A stretch of 64,000 bases of DNA from JABWCE01 sp964617955 (GTDB lineage: Bacteria > Bacteroidota > Bacteroidia > NS11-12g > UBA9320), in the NCBI GenBank assembly GCA_964617955.1, contig CAZTXB010000007.1, positions 1-64,000 of the forward strand. The letters run 5' to 3'. Below, in pieces: positions 52,190 to 61,681 of the stretch (position 1 is its first letter; each line of letters starts with the position of its first letter). The translations under genes and the position numbers were made by a program. The notes beneath the pieces are model-generated. The model searched no databases and was not told the origin of the DNA. It worked only from the letters and a program-made list of their open reading frames with translations.

Positions 52190-53170
52190 TTATTCTGGCA
52201 TTTTCTCGCCGGGGGCAAATACGATTTTCTCCACTTTATTGGCTACCGGCTTAATATCCTTTAAATAGGCATAAACTGCCTTTAAATCGGTATTGTCCAT
52301 CCTGGAAAATGACCCCCAGGGCATTGGGGAGCCTTGATGCACCCTGCCTGCACGAAACCTGTCGATGAAGGCCTTTTCCTCCCACTTGGCCATAATTCCT
52401 GTTTCCGGATCAGGTGTAATATTCGGTGAGATAAATCCGTATCCCTTTGACAATTTATCAGGAAGAAAAGCCAACCCTCCGGCCAAGTCCGGACCTGTAA
52501 ATTTCCCTGTCTTCATATCTCTTTCCGTATGACAACCCTTGCAATTGCACACATTGGTAACCAAATACTTGCCATATTCAACCGATGAGTCTCTTTTCAC
52601 AGAAACCGGGGGTGTTTTTTGCGGTCCTTCGGGCTTGATCATGCCGAATGCGATAAGGGCTTTACCCAAAAAAGAGTACTCTGTTTTCTTAATTTCTTTC
52701 TTTACAGGTTGCTGGGCCCTCAAAAATGAAACCAATGCGGTTAAATCGTCGTCACTTACGTCCACAAAAGGCATAAAGGCCACAATCACACGCCCATCAC
52801 TCCCCACACCATATCTTAAAGTCCTTGCAATTTCAGCATCGGTAAGCTTGCCTATACCGGTTTCCATATCCGGGGTAATATTTCTCGCTCTGAACACTCC
52901 GGGCGGTATATCCAATTCCCATCCCCCTTCCAAGGGTATGATTTTTCCGGCATCCACTTCAGCCGCCTTTTCCATAGGGGTATGGCAAGAAGCGCAATGC
53001 ATTGGTCCATAGGCGAGGTACTTTCCTCTTGCAATAACTGCCGAATCGGTACTCGCTTTAACGTTTGGGTAGGGGGCTTCAAATTTTTTATTCCAAGCCG
53101 CTAAAATGTAGATAACCAAAATGGCCATAACAATGGCCAATCCCAACAAAATTCTGAGAAAAATTTTCAT
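52190..53170 (-). CDS. Diheme c-type cytochrome
   Basis: 326 residues. An N-terminal membrane anchor (~6-25), then two cytochrome c domains with CASCH (C59, C62, H63) and CKGCH (C210, C213, H214). Axial Met candidates are MPFVDV and MPWGSFS. Periplasmic electron carrier or part of a dehydrogenase. Converges on the rhomboid gene. Confidence 0.9.
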   Translation of the reverse strand: MKIFLRILLGLAIVMAILVIYILAAWNKKFEAPYPNVKASTDSAVIARGKYLAYGPMHCASCHTPMEKAAEVDAGKIIPLEGGWELDIPPGVFRARNITPDMETGIGKLTDAEIARTLRYGVGSDGRVIVAFMPFVDVSDDDLTALVSFLRAQQPVKKEIKKTEYSFLGKALIAFGMIKPEGPQKTPPVSVKRDSSVEYGKYLVTNVCNCKGCHTERDMKTGKFTGPDLAGGLAFLPDKLSKGYGFISPNITPDPETGIMAKWEEKAFIDRFRAGRVHQGSPMPWGSFSRMDNTDLKAVYAYLKDIKPVANKVEKIVFAPGEKMPE

Positions 53171-53368
53171 AATTACTTTAATTTAAGTTAAATAGGGTTA
53201 ATTGTAAAATTAAGAGAACTCAAATCAGTAATATTTGTTATTAACTGAGCGTTATTCTCCATATTTCTTTAGTTCAAAAATATGTTTATTCTTATAATTT
53301 CAAAATACTTTTAACATGCAGGAAATTTTTGAAATTTTATAATTTTGAATCTTAATTAAACCCACGCC

Positions 53369-54331
53369 ATGAATAAGATCATTTTTTCCCTATTTTTATT
53401 AATATTATCTCCTGTTCCTGCACTCAGCTGGGGATTTGCTGCGCATAAACAAATTAATCAAAGCGCAGTCTATACTCTCCCACCCGAGCTGTTCAAATTT
53501 TACAAACCTTTTATTCACCTGCTCACTGAAAAGGCAGTAAATCCGGATTTAAGAAGATATGTCATGCATGGGGAGGCCACCAAACATTTTTTGGATGCGG
53601 ATTATTACGAAAAATCAGTACCCCTTGACACCATTCCGAAATTTTGGAAGGAGGCGGTTGAAAAATACAGTCTTGATACCCTTCAGGCCTACGGAACGGG
53701 CCCCTGGAACCTGCAATTGGTCTATTCCCAACTGATAAAAGCCTTTAAAGAAAAAAACCTCAATGCCATCATTAAGCTCAGCGCAGATATCGGACATTAT
53801 GCCGCCGATCTGCATGTACCGCTTCACGCTACTCAAAACTATAACGGCCAACTTACCAATCAGGAAGGTATACACGGCTTATGGGAAACCAGACTGTACG
53901 AACTTTACTCCAATACATACGACTTTTTTGTAGGAAGGTCCGACTATCTTCCAAATGTGTCCGAAGTGATTTGGGAACGATTTTCACAGAGCTTTGCTGC
54001 TTTAGACAGCGTGTTGCGTTTTGAACAAATGGCCACTCAAAAATTTCCTGACAAATTTACGCTGAAGGCAAACGGCAAGGGAACTACCAAAGTCTACAAC
54101 GAGGCCTTCTGTGCATACTACAATGCATTGCTCAGTGGAATGGTAGAGAGAAGGGCCAGGGCATCAGTGAATTTGGTGGGATGTCTGTGGTATTCGGCTT
54201 GGGTAGATGCAGGGCAACCTGATTTAAGTAAACTCGGCCTTGACGATTTGGAAAAAGACGATGCCGAAGAAACCTGGCTTCACAAATTGATAGACAAGGC
54301 TAAAATGATTGGTAGAAGGGAAGAACATTGA
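53369..54331 (+). CDS. Zn-dependent phospholipase C / S1-P1 nuclease-like protein
   Basis: 320 residues. Signal peptide ends before WGFAAHKQINQ, so the mature chain begins with the Trp and His ligands of this Zn fold. IGHYAADLHVPLHAT and GIHGLWETRLYELY provide further ligands. Secreted metal-dependent hydrolase; the substrate (phospholipid or nucleic acid) cannot be decided. Confidence 0.8.
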   Translation: MNKIIFSLFLLILSPVPALSWGFAAHKQINQSAVYTLPPELFKFYKPFIHLLTEKAVNPDLRRYVMHGEATKHFLDADYYEKSVPLDTIPKFWKEAVEKYSLDTLQAYGTGPWNLQLVYSQLIKAFKEKNLNAIIKLSADIGHYAADLHVPLHATQNYNGQLTNQEGIHGLWETRLYELYSNTYDFFVGRSDYLPNVSEVIWERFSQSFAALDSVLRFEQMATQKFPDKFTLKANGKGTTKVYNEAFCAYYNALLSGMVERRARASVNLVGCLWYSAWVDAGQPDLSKLGLDDLEKDDAEETWLHKLIDKAKMIGRREEH

Positions 54332-54357
54332 GGATACACCTTACCAACCATAAAAAT

Positions 54358-55038
54358 TTAATTCCATCTCAGCCTGAGATACCCCTTCTTCAAGTAATCA
54401 TTTGCCATAGCTGCTTTGTCGGATTGGTAGTCCTCTTCCAATATATCCGGACAAAGGGCTGAAACATCATCAACCAGTTCCCCCCAATTTAATTTTGTGT
54501 TTTGAATAAAAAACTCAAGTTGCTGTTTGTCGATGTAAACCAGTTTCAGATGGTATTTTTTATCTAAAATTCTCAACTGCTCTGCAATTTTCTCTGCAGA
54601 TAAATCGTAATGAATGGCTTTAACTCCTACCCTGCTTATAGCCTCAAACTGATGGTTAGCACTCACAATGGCCACATCAACAGAGTGGGGTTTCCCTTTG
54701 TCCAGCTGGCGTTGGGTGAGATAGAGATAGGATCCATGCCGTTCAATCCCCGGGTAAAATAATTGAAAAACTTTTAGAGCTTCCTCCTCTTTTATATTTT
54801 TAATTATGATTCCATGGCTGACAGAATCCATATAGCTATAACTGAACGAATCGACAAAACTGTCTTTCCAATGGTAAAGGGTCTGGAACTTGAATTTTTG
54901 TCCGGTTCTCTTTTCAATCGCCTCTTTAACGGATTTTGAGAGTTTAACCCCATTCATTAAGAGTAAATCCTCCTCTGAGGCGTTTGTCAGGGTTATTCCT
55001 AATAACGCAATCAAACTTAATAGCAAGGCCTTTCCCAT
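54358..55038 (-). CDS. Secreted DUF4253-like protein
   Basis: 226 residues with signal peptide. The C-terminal half (GVKAIHYDLSAEKIAEQLR..., then ALCPDILEEDYQSDKAAMANDYLKKGYLRLRWN) resembles DUF4253, whose usual FCPD...LWWD ending is close but not identical. Function unknown. 18 bp downstream of kdsA. Confidence 0.6.
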   Translation of the reverse strand: MGKALLLSLIALLGITLTNASEEDLLLMNGVKLSKSVKEAIEKRTGQKFKFQTLYHWKDSFVDSFSYSYMDSVSHGIIIKNIKEEEALKVFQLFYPGIERHGSYLYLTQRQLDKGKPHSVDVAIVSANHQFEAISRVGVKAIHYDLSAEKIAEQLRILDKKYHLKLVYIDKQQLEFFIQNTKLNWGELVDDVSALCPDILEEDYQSDKAAMANDYLKKGYLRLRWN

Positions 55039-55056
55039 CCTTCGAATTATTCGTTC

Positions 55057-55878
55057 CTAAATCACCCTTTTAATCTTTAGCAATTTTTCGAGTAATGACT
55101 CCAGTTTATGAAGTGGGAGCATATTTGCACCGTCGCTTTTGGCCTGTGCAGGATTTGGATGGGTTTCTACAAATAAGCCATCTGCTCCGGTTGCAATGGC
55201 TGCTTTTGCAATAATTTCAATCCATTCAGGCTTGCCTCCGGTAACGCCGGCGTTTTGATTCGGTTGTTGCAAACTGTGGGTAATATCCATGATTACCGGC
55301 GCACCGAAGGCCTTCATCTCTGGAATATTTCTGTAATCTACAATCAGGTCGCCATATCCAAACATATTGCCGCGTTCGGTTAATAGAATTTGATTATTTC
55401 CGCTGTCTATCACCTTTTGCATGGCATACTTCATTGCCGATGCAGCCGCGAATTGTCCTTTTTTTATATTGACTATTTTACCGGTTTTGGCAGCAGCTAC
55501 CAAGAGATCGGTTTGTCGGAACAGAAAAGCCGGAATTTGTAAAATATCGACAAAGGGCGCCGCCATATCCGCCTCTCCGCTCTCATGGATATCGGTTACG
55601 GTTGGTATGTCCATTTCCCGGCCAATTTTTGCTAATATTTCAAGAGCCTTGCTATCGCCTATTCCGGTAAAAGAGCTCAAACTGGTTCGGTTGGCTTTGC
55701 GATAGGAGCCCTTAAATACAAAGGGAATATCAAGTTTTTTGCAAATGTCCTTTATGCTGCCTGCTATATCCATCGCCATCTGTTCCCCTTCAATGGCACA
55801 AGGGCCGGCAAGTATGAAAAAAGTCTCCGGACGTGCCGTCGGATTCAGTATGTTTTTAAGAGTTTCAGTTTTTTTCAT
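55057..55878 (-). CDS. kdsA: KDO 8-phosphate synthase
   Basis: 273 residues. TIM-barrel DAHP/KDO8P-synthase family: FVFKGSYRKANRTSLSSF, TDIHE, ITHSLQQPNQNAGVTGG and ETHPNPAQAKSDGANM. Joins PEP and arabinose 5-phosphate to make KDO 8-phosphate, needed for LPS. Confidence 0.95.
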   Translation of the reverse strand: MKKTETLKNILNPTARPETFFILAGPCAIEGEQMAMDIAGSIKDICKKLDIPFVFKGSYRKANRTSLSSFTGIGDSKALEILAKIGREMDIPTVTDIHESGEADMAAPFVDILQIPAFLFRQTDLLVAAAKTGKIVNIKKGQFAAASAMKYAMQKVIDSGNNQILLTERGNMFGYGDLIVDYRNIPEMKAFGAPVIMDITHSLQQPNQNAGVTGGKPEWIEIIAKAAIATGADGLFVETHPNPAQAKSDGANMLPLHKLESLLEKLLKIKRVI

Positions 55879-55889
55879 ACAATGATTTG

Positions 55890-55897
55890 CAAAAATA
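55890..55897 (-). promoter_or_regulatory. Candidate -7 box TATTTTTG for kdsA, beside a palindrome
   Basis: TAnnTTTG on the minus strand, 11 bp before the start. Directly upstream is a 16-bp perfect palindrome, AGCCAAAGCTTTGGCT (55898-55913), a possible operator. Confidence 0.45.
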
Positions 55898-56113
55898 AGC
55901 CAAAGCTTTGGCTAATGAACCAATTTGTATGTCTATATCCGCAAACCAAAACCTAACTTCTTTTTTTAATTTATCAAACTTAAATCAAGAGGGCATATGC
56001 TCAATAGAGAAGATTTCTCTTACAATTAAAATTGTTCAGGCAATGGCTTAAACGCATCCTGTAACTGGATGATTGGGAAACAGACTTAACATTCAAGACC
56101 TTGCCCCCACGTT

Positions 56114-56608
56114 TTATTCAGATGCCAGATAAGCGTCTTTCAAGTCGACATAGGATTGGGCATTTTTATTAATTTTTTCAATCTCAGTTTCATTCAAAGT
56201 TCTGACCACCTTGGCTGGACTGCCCATCACTAGCGAATAAGGAGGGATCACCGTATTGGAGGTAATCAGACTGTTGGCGCCTATCAAACAATAGTCTCCA
56301 ACCACAGCCCCGTTTAAAATGGTGCTGTTCATTCCAACCAATACATTGTTTCCAAGCTCGGCACCATGAACAATACACAAATGGCCAATAATACATCCCT
56401 CACCTATACGAACCGGAAAACCCGGGTCAACATGGATTACGGCATTGTCCTGAATATTGCTGCGGTGGCCAATGCTAATATGATCACGATCTCCTCGTAT
56501 CACCGCTCCAAACCAAACCGATATGTCGTCGCCCAATGTTACAGACCCTAAAAGACGTGCATTGTCCGCTATAAAAACCTTTTTTCCTTGTGTCAATTTG
56601 CTTTCCAT
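56114..56608 (-). CDS. Gamma-class carbonic anhydrase-family protein
   Basis: 164 residues. Left-handed beta-helix with the three Zn-binding His expected in IQDNAVIHVD, GHLCIVHGAEL (two). Hexapeptide repeats dominate (VTLGDDISVWFGAVIRGD). Such proteins are carbonic anhydrases or relatives; activity cannot be shown. 25 bp from the LTA synthase stop. Confidence 0.85.
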   Translation of the reverse strand: MESKLTQGKKVFIADNARLLGSVTLGDDISVWFGAVIRGDRDHISIGHRSNIQDNAVIHVDPGFPVRIGEGCIIGHLCIVHGAELGNNVLVGMNSTILNGAVVGDYCLIGANSLITSNTVIPPYSLVMGSPAKVVRTLNETEIEKINKNAQSYVDLKDAYLASE

Positions 56609-56633
56609 CCTTTTGCGGCTCAGAAAAAAACCA

Positions 56634-58481
56634 TTAATAAAACTTATTGTAAACCATTCGGTAATTGTAGTCCTGAATTTTGACCTTAATTCTCTGTTCC
56701 ACAGTGGCTTTGTCTAAAGTGTTGTCTTTGTGCTCGCTCCAGCCTAACAAAGACTTCCCGTTAAACCCGGCCTTAGCCCATTCCATAATAACCTGATACC
56801 TGCCGTCTTCATTTTGAAAAGCCATCTTCATTTCGGGCCTGTCAAAAAAAGTCCCAAGGGTAAATATTTCTCCCTCATAACCTGAAACCGTAAGACCCAA
56901 TGGAACGATATCGATATGCTGAATCACATTCTTATCGACCAATCCTCTTTCATTTTGCGGGTCATAAACGAGCAAGGGGACCAAATATTTTGCGTCACTC
57001 GCCTTGTAATATTTTGTGAAATTTTCACTGCTGTGGTCTGCGGTAACTATAAATACAGTATTTTTAAACCAAGCCTCATCTTGAATGTTTTCAAAAAATT
57101 GCTGCAAGCTCTGGTCTGCATACTGTATGGTTTTGTGAATCGGTTTTAGGGTACTCTTAAAACTGTCCTTGAACTGATTGGGGAGTTGGTAGGGATGGTG
57201 ACTGCTCAGGGTAAATACGGAGGCAATGAAGGGAGATTTTACCCGTTTGAGTTGCTCCCCGACGAAGTGCAGATACGGGCCGTCATAGATACCCCATTGG
57301 CCATCAAAATCCGCATCCTTCCCCTGGTATTGGTCTTTTCCTGAGTAGTTCCAGCCGCGTGATTTCAGGAAAGATTCAAATCCCATGGTGCCGTTTTTAC
57401 CTCCATGGTAAAAGTAGCACCCATAGCCTTTTGGTTTTAAATAATTTGTAAAGCCGGGCGTTTTGTTTTTTATGTAATTGGAATACATAAAGTCTGTTTT
57501 TGTGAGTTTTGGCACGCCTTCCAAAATAGCCGGGATAGCGTCTACGCTCCGGGTACCATTGGCATAAGCTTTTTCATAAAAAGTACTTTTCTGAGCCAAT
57601 TTTTGTAAAAAAGGCGTGTAAGATATGGCTTCTGAAGTTTGAGGAAAGCAGTATTCCCTCCCAAAACTTTCCAGAATGAGGATGACGATGTTTCTTTCTG
57701 CAGGCTTGCTTTGCGAAATCATGTGATAATCGTTCTTCATCCACTCTTCCATTTGCCGTGAGCTATAGTAAGATGGGATGGTGATTTGCTCCACTTGCAG
57801 AGATTCCAAAAAATTGAATCCCGTACTGATGGCCAAAGGGGCATACCCAGCCTCTACAAACAATGCAGTATCCATACTTCTTAAAGGCTTTAAGCGCATG
57901 CCACCCCGAATGGTAAACACCAGAAGAACAATACAAACAAGGCTAAGCGGCCATTGAATATAACCTTTTATCCGACCTACTTCTTTGAATTCCGGATAGA
58001 ACTTCCAAACCAACCAGGTCATTCCTAAGATTAGGGGAATATAGAACCAATAGTCGGCTATATAGGTCCATAGGCTGATCTCCTCGTTGCCGGCCATTCT
58101 AAAAAGCTCAGCTCCAAGACGCGTTTTTGCAAAAGGATAGTAGGCCGCATCGATGCAGGAAAGGGTGAGCAGCAAAAAAAGTATGAATGTAAAATAGATT
58201 TTAAGGCCCTTACTGATAAGGGCTGGCTTCGAAAAATGAACCCAAAAAAGTTGAAGTAAAATAAAGGGAGACAGAAAATAAAAGAGAGAGATGATATCAA
58301 AATAACTGCCCCAGAACAAAACCCTAATGGCATTATCCATTCCCGGCCAATCGAACTGCTCCGCGTTAACCATCCAAAACAAAATCCGAATCAGCATCAG
58401 AAAAAATAGAGCGTAAAGCAAACGCCATAACACTTGAATACAGTTAAGATTGAAAAATTGGGAGATAAATTTCAAGTTCAC
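56634..58481 (-). CDS. LTA synthase-family membrane sulfatase
   Basis: 615 residues. Five N-terminal membrane helices, then a periplasmic sulfatase/phosphatase domain with catalytic Thr in YANGTRSVDAIPAI, metal ligands ILESFGRE, and DHSSEN. Transfers glycerophosphate or phosphoethanolamine-like groups to envelope lipids; substrate unknown. The frame opens at GTG (58481), whose first base is the last base of a TATTTTTG box, so the true start may be the TTG at 58475 or further in. Confidence 0.85.
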   Translation of the reverse strand: MNLKFISQFFNLNCIQVLWRLLYALFFLMLIRILFWMVNAEQFDWPGMDNAIRVLFWGSYFDIISLFYFLSPFILLQLFWVHFSKPALISKGLKIYFTFILFLLLTLSCIDAAYYPFAKTRLGAELFRMAGNEEISLWTYIADYWFYIPLILGMTWLVWKFYPEFKEVGRIKGYIQWPLSLVCIVLLVFTIRGGMRLKPLRSMDTALFVEAGYAPLAISTGFNFLESLQVEQITIPSYYSSRQMEEWMKNDYHMISQSKPAERNIVILILESFGREYCFPQTSEAISYTPFLQKLAQKSTFYEKAYANGTRSVDAIPAILEGVPKLTKTDFMYSNYIKNKTPGFTNYLKPKGYGCYFYHGGKNGTMGFESFLKSRGWNYSGKDQYQGKDADFDGQWGIYDGPYLHFVGEQLKRVKSPFIASVFTLSSHHPYQLPNQFKDSFKSTLKPIHKTIQYADQSLQQFFENIQDEAWFKNTVFIVTADHSSENFTKYYKASDAKYLVPLLVYDPQNERGLVDKNVIQHIDIVPLGLTVSGYEGEIFTLGTFFDRPEMKMAFQNEDGRYQVIMEWAKAGFNGKSLLGWSEHKDNTLDKATVEQRIKVKIQDYNYRMVYNKFY

Positions 58482-58664
58482 AAAAATAAGGCTTGCACAT
58501 TTCCCTTAATAAAAAAATATAAGAAAGGGCTTTATCGTTTCGAGAACCCCATAAGATAGAAGTCTTTGGATTTTTAACTGATTATAAATGTTTGTAATTG
58601 CTTTTTTTAAGCAAAATGTGGATATAAAACCACAATTTTTGCTACACCATAAATCGCTAATTGC

Positions 58665-58672
58665 TAATTTTG
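58665..58672 (+). promoter_or_regulatory. Candidate -7 box TAATTTTG immediately before recA
   Basis: TAnnTTTG ends only 4 bp before the recA ATG; TTTG at 58638-58641 could be a -33 at slightly long spacing. If used, transcription would begin at or next to the ATG. Confidence 0.45.
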
Positions 58673-58676
58673 AAAC

Positions 58677-59696
58677 ATGAGCCAAAACGAACAGTTAGAA
58701 AAATTAAAAGTATTAAAACTTACCATTGATAAATTAGAAAAAAGCTATGGCAAAGGCATTGTCATGAAAATGGACGATGCCGGAATTGGAGCCATGGAAG
58801 TGATTTCGACAGGCTCCCTTGGTTTGGACATGGCCCTTGGCGTGGGGGGATTCCCTAAAGGCCGTGTTATTGAAATTTACGGACCTGAAAGCAGCGGAAA
58901 GACCACCCTGGCCATGCATTGCATTGCCGAGGCACAAAAAAAGGGAGGACTAGCCGCATTCATAGATGCTGAGCACGCCTTTGATAAAACTTATGCCGAA
59001 AAAATTGGCATTAATACCGCCGAAATGCTTATTTCTCAACCGGATGACGGAGAACAAGCCCTCGAAATTGCCGACAATCTCATTCGATCAGGAGCCATTG
59101 ACGTTATTGTTATAGATTCAGTAGCCGCTTTGGTGCCTAAGGCCGAAATTGAAGGCGATATGGGAGATAGTAAAATGGGACTTCAGGCGAGGTTGATGAG
59201 TCAGGCTTTGCGCAAGCTTACCGGAACCATTAACAAAACAGGTTGCATTTGTATTTTTATCAACCAGCTTCGTGAAAAAATAGGGGTGATGTTTGGGAAC
59301 CCTGAAACAACCACAGGTGGTAATGCTTTGAAATTTTATGCCTCGGTAAGGCTCGATATTCGCCGCATGAATCAGATTAAGGATGGCCTTGATGCTACAG
59401 GCAACAGGGTTAAGGTTAAAGTGGCCAAAAATAAAGTGGCCCCCCCTTTCCGAATGGTTGAATTTGATATCATGTTCGGCGAGGGCATTTCTAAAGTAGG
59501 CGAAATCATTGATATTGGGGTTGATTTGGAAATAATCAACAAGAGCGGATCCTGGTTTAGCTATAACGAAACTAAACTGGGGCAGGGACGCGATTCAGTT
59601 AAACAGTTGCTGCTCGACAACCCTGAACTCGCCGATGAAATCGAAAAGCAGATCAGAGAAAAAGTAAAACCTGCGGTGGCCGTTAGCACCCCATAG
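58677..59696 (+). CDS. recA: Recombinase RecA
   Basis: 339 residues. Walker A GPESSGKT at 69-76, loop 2 region with EKIGVMFGNPETTTGGNALKF, FINQLREK. Strand exchange and SOS co-protease activity. No LexA-type operator is evident in the short upstream region. No in-frame ATG precedes 58677; the next Met is residue 30. Confidence 0.98.
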   Translation: MSQNEQLEKLKVLKLTIDKLEKSYGKGIVMKMDDAGIGAMEVISTGSLGLDMALGVGGFPKGRVIEIYGPESSGKTTLAMHCIAEAQKKGGLAAFIDAEHAFDKTYAEKIGINTAEMLISQPDDGEQALEIADNLIRSGAIDVIVIDSVAALVPKAEIEGDMGDSKMGLQARLMSQALRKLTGTINKTGCICIFINQLREKIGVMFGNPETTTGGNALKFYASVRLDIRRMNQIKDGLDATGNRVKVKVAKNKVAPPFRMVEFDIMFGEGISKVGEIIDIGVDLEIINKSGSWFSYNETKLGQGRDSVKQLLLDNPELADEIEKQIREKVKPAVAVSTP

Positions 59697-59903
59697 GCCA
59701 ATGTCCTGATGTGTGTTTCATTTTTCTTCCTTCTCTGTAGCGGTTTAAACAATTGCATAGAATGAATAAGTACGAAAGACACCCTGTTATGAACCCTAAA
59801 ATTGGAGCTTTTGAGGTTGAAAAAAGAAATCATAGTGAACACAAACGCTAAATTTTCATTTATTAATTAACCAGCTATTTTTCTTCCAACCGGCACCCCA
59901 TCT

Positions 59904-60488
59904 TTGCTCAAGGCCCTGTACCCCTCCTTAGTATGGAAAAAGGATACAGGTCTAAAAGAAATTTATCTAACCTTTGATGACGGTCCGCACCCCGACGTTA
60001 CGGCATGGACCTTGGATATGCTTGATGCTTATCATTTCAAAGCCACCTTCTTTTGTATTGGTCACAACGTTCAGAAATTCCCAAACACCTATGAGGAGAT
60101 TCTAAAACGCGGTCACCAAACCGCAAATCATACCTTTAACCACCTTCGTGGTTTCAAAACCAACAATCAAGTCTATTTTGAGAATATTCAAAAATGCAGG
60201 GATTTGGTGCAAAGTCGATTGTACCGCCCCCCTCATGGCGAGTTAACACCTGCTCAGGTTAATTTTATTAAAAAAGATTACGAAATCGTCATGTGGTCGT
60301 TGTTGGCTGAGGACTGGAATCAAAAATTAAATTGGAAGCTCAAGCTGGAACGCCTGAAGAAATTAAGCAAACCGGGGGATATTATCGTTTTCCACGACAG
60401 TGCTAAAGCCGAAAAAAATTTAAAATTGCTTTTGGAACCTTACCTTCAATTCATGAGCTCAGAAGGCTACAAATCAGCACTTTTTTGA
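59904..60488 (+). CDS. Polysaccharide deacetylase (NodB-like)
   Basis: 194 residues. Motif 1 TFDDGPHPD (catalytic Asp and metal Asp), motif 2 HQTANHTFNH (metal His pair), motif 3 RPPHGE. Removes N-acetyl groups from amino sugars of peptidoglycan or other glycans. No signal peptide. The frame begins with TTG (59904) inside TCTTTGCTC, a partial -7-like sequence, so the exact start is uncertain. Coupled in spacing to the GT2 gene (4 bp). Confidence 0.87.
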   Translation: MLKALYPSLVWKKDTGLKEIYLTFDDGPHPDVTAWTLDMLDAYHFKATFFCIGHNVQKFPNTYEEILKRGHQTANHTFNHLRGFKTNNQVYFENIQKCRDLVQSRLYRPPHGELTPAQVNFIKKDYEIVMWSLLAEDWNQKLNWKLKLERLKKLSKPGDIIVFHDSAKAEKNLKLLLEPYLQFMSSEGYKSALF

Positions 60489-60492
60489 CGCC

Positions 60493-61623
60493 ATGACATT
60501 TGACTTTGTTCTTTATATTGTACTTCTCCCATTTTTTTGCATTCAGCTCTTTTGCCTGCTTGCTATTCAAATACCTGATCATAAACCTAAGCAAAGCTTT
60601 AAGGAATGGCCAATGGTTTCTATTCTGCTCGCTGCTAGAAATGAAGAGTCTACCATTGAACGCTGCCTTTTGGCCTTTACAAAATTGGATTATCCTGTCG
60701 ACAAACTTGAAATACTCATAGGTGACGATGCATCCGACGACAGAACCCGGGAATTGGCCCAAGGTTTTTTTATGAAATACCCTCACATGCAATGGTATGC
60801 GATCGACCGCACCATCGGTAAATCGTCAGGGAAGGCTAACGTGTTGGCCCAATTGGCGCAAAAAGCCAAAGGAGACTATTTTTTTATTACGGATTGCGAT
60901 GTTGCCGTTCCAAAACACTGGATTACCTCTATGCTCACATATTTTACCACCGAAGTTGGAATTTGTTCGGGCACAACCACCTGTAAGCAGGGTAACTTCT
61001 TTGCCAATCTTCAACGCGTAGATTGGTTGCATTTTATGGGCTATATCAAGGCCTTTGCCAATGTGGGGATTTCATGTACCTCGGTTGGCAACAATATGGC
61101 GGTGCGCGCAACAGCTTACCGGCAAACAGGTGGCTATGAAAATATGAATTTTTCAATTACCGAAGACTATAAACTCTTTAAGGAGGTGACCTCCTTAGGG
61201 TGGCAATGGAGAAACAGTCTCGAGGCGTCGACGCTTGGATCAGCAACTTATATCGATTCGTTGAGAGAGCTTATGCACCAGCGCAAAAGATGGCTGATGG
61301 GTGCAGCTGAACTCCCAATAAAATGGAAACTGATGATTGTACTCTATGGCCTTTTTTTACCTGCCCTTTTCGCAGTGCTTTTCATTAATATCCATTGGTT
61401 TCTTTTAGTCTGGTTCTCGAAAAATTTCATTCAAACGCTTTTCCTTATTGTACTTTTTAAAAAGAGCGATGAAAAATCGCCACATTTGTTTTTTATGGTC
61501 TTTTTCTACGAAATCTACCTATGGTTCATCACGGTAAGTTCTGCACTTTTTTATGTATGGCCTTCAAAATCTGTGTGGAAAGGGCGTAGATACAGCAGCA
61601 AGGGATTGGTGTCCATCGACTGA
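60493..61623 (+). CDS. GT2-family glycosyltransferase
   Basis: 376 residues. GT-A fold with DDASDD, DCDVAVP (DxD-like), ITEDYKLFK (the ED catalytic base) and HQRKRWLMG (QxxRW). One N-terminal and about three C-terminal membrane helices; processive membrane transferase of cellulose-synthase-like type. Pairing with a deacetylase suggests an amino-sugar polymer (inference). Confidence 0.88.
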   Translation: MTFDFVLYIVLLPFFCIQLFCLLAIQIPDHKPKQSFKEWPMVSILLAARNEESTIERCLLAFTKLDYPVDKLEILIGDDASDDRTRELAQGFFMKYPHMQWYAIDRTIGKSSGKANVLAQLAQKAKGDYFFITDCDVAVPKHWITSMLTYFTTEVGICSGTTTCKQGNFFANLQRVDWLHFMGYIKAFANVGISCTSVGNNMAVRATAYRQTGGYENMNFSITEDYKLFKEVTSLGWQWRNSLEASTLGSATYIDSLRELMHQRKRWLMGAAELPIKWKLMIVLYGLFLPALFAVLFINIHWFLLVWFSKNFIQTLFLIVLFKKSDEKSPHLFFMVFFYEIYLWFITVSSALFYVWPSKSVWKGRRYSSKGLVSID

Positions 61624-61681
61624 GAAAAATGACTTTATTCTTCCTTTTATTCCAATATTTTTGAAACCTTAAAAATTGAAC

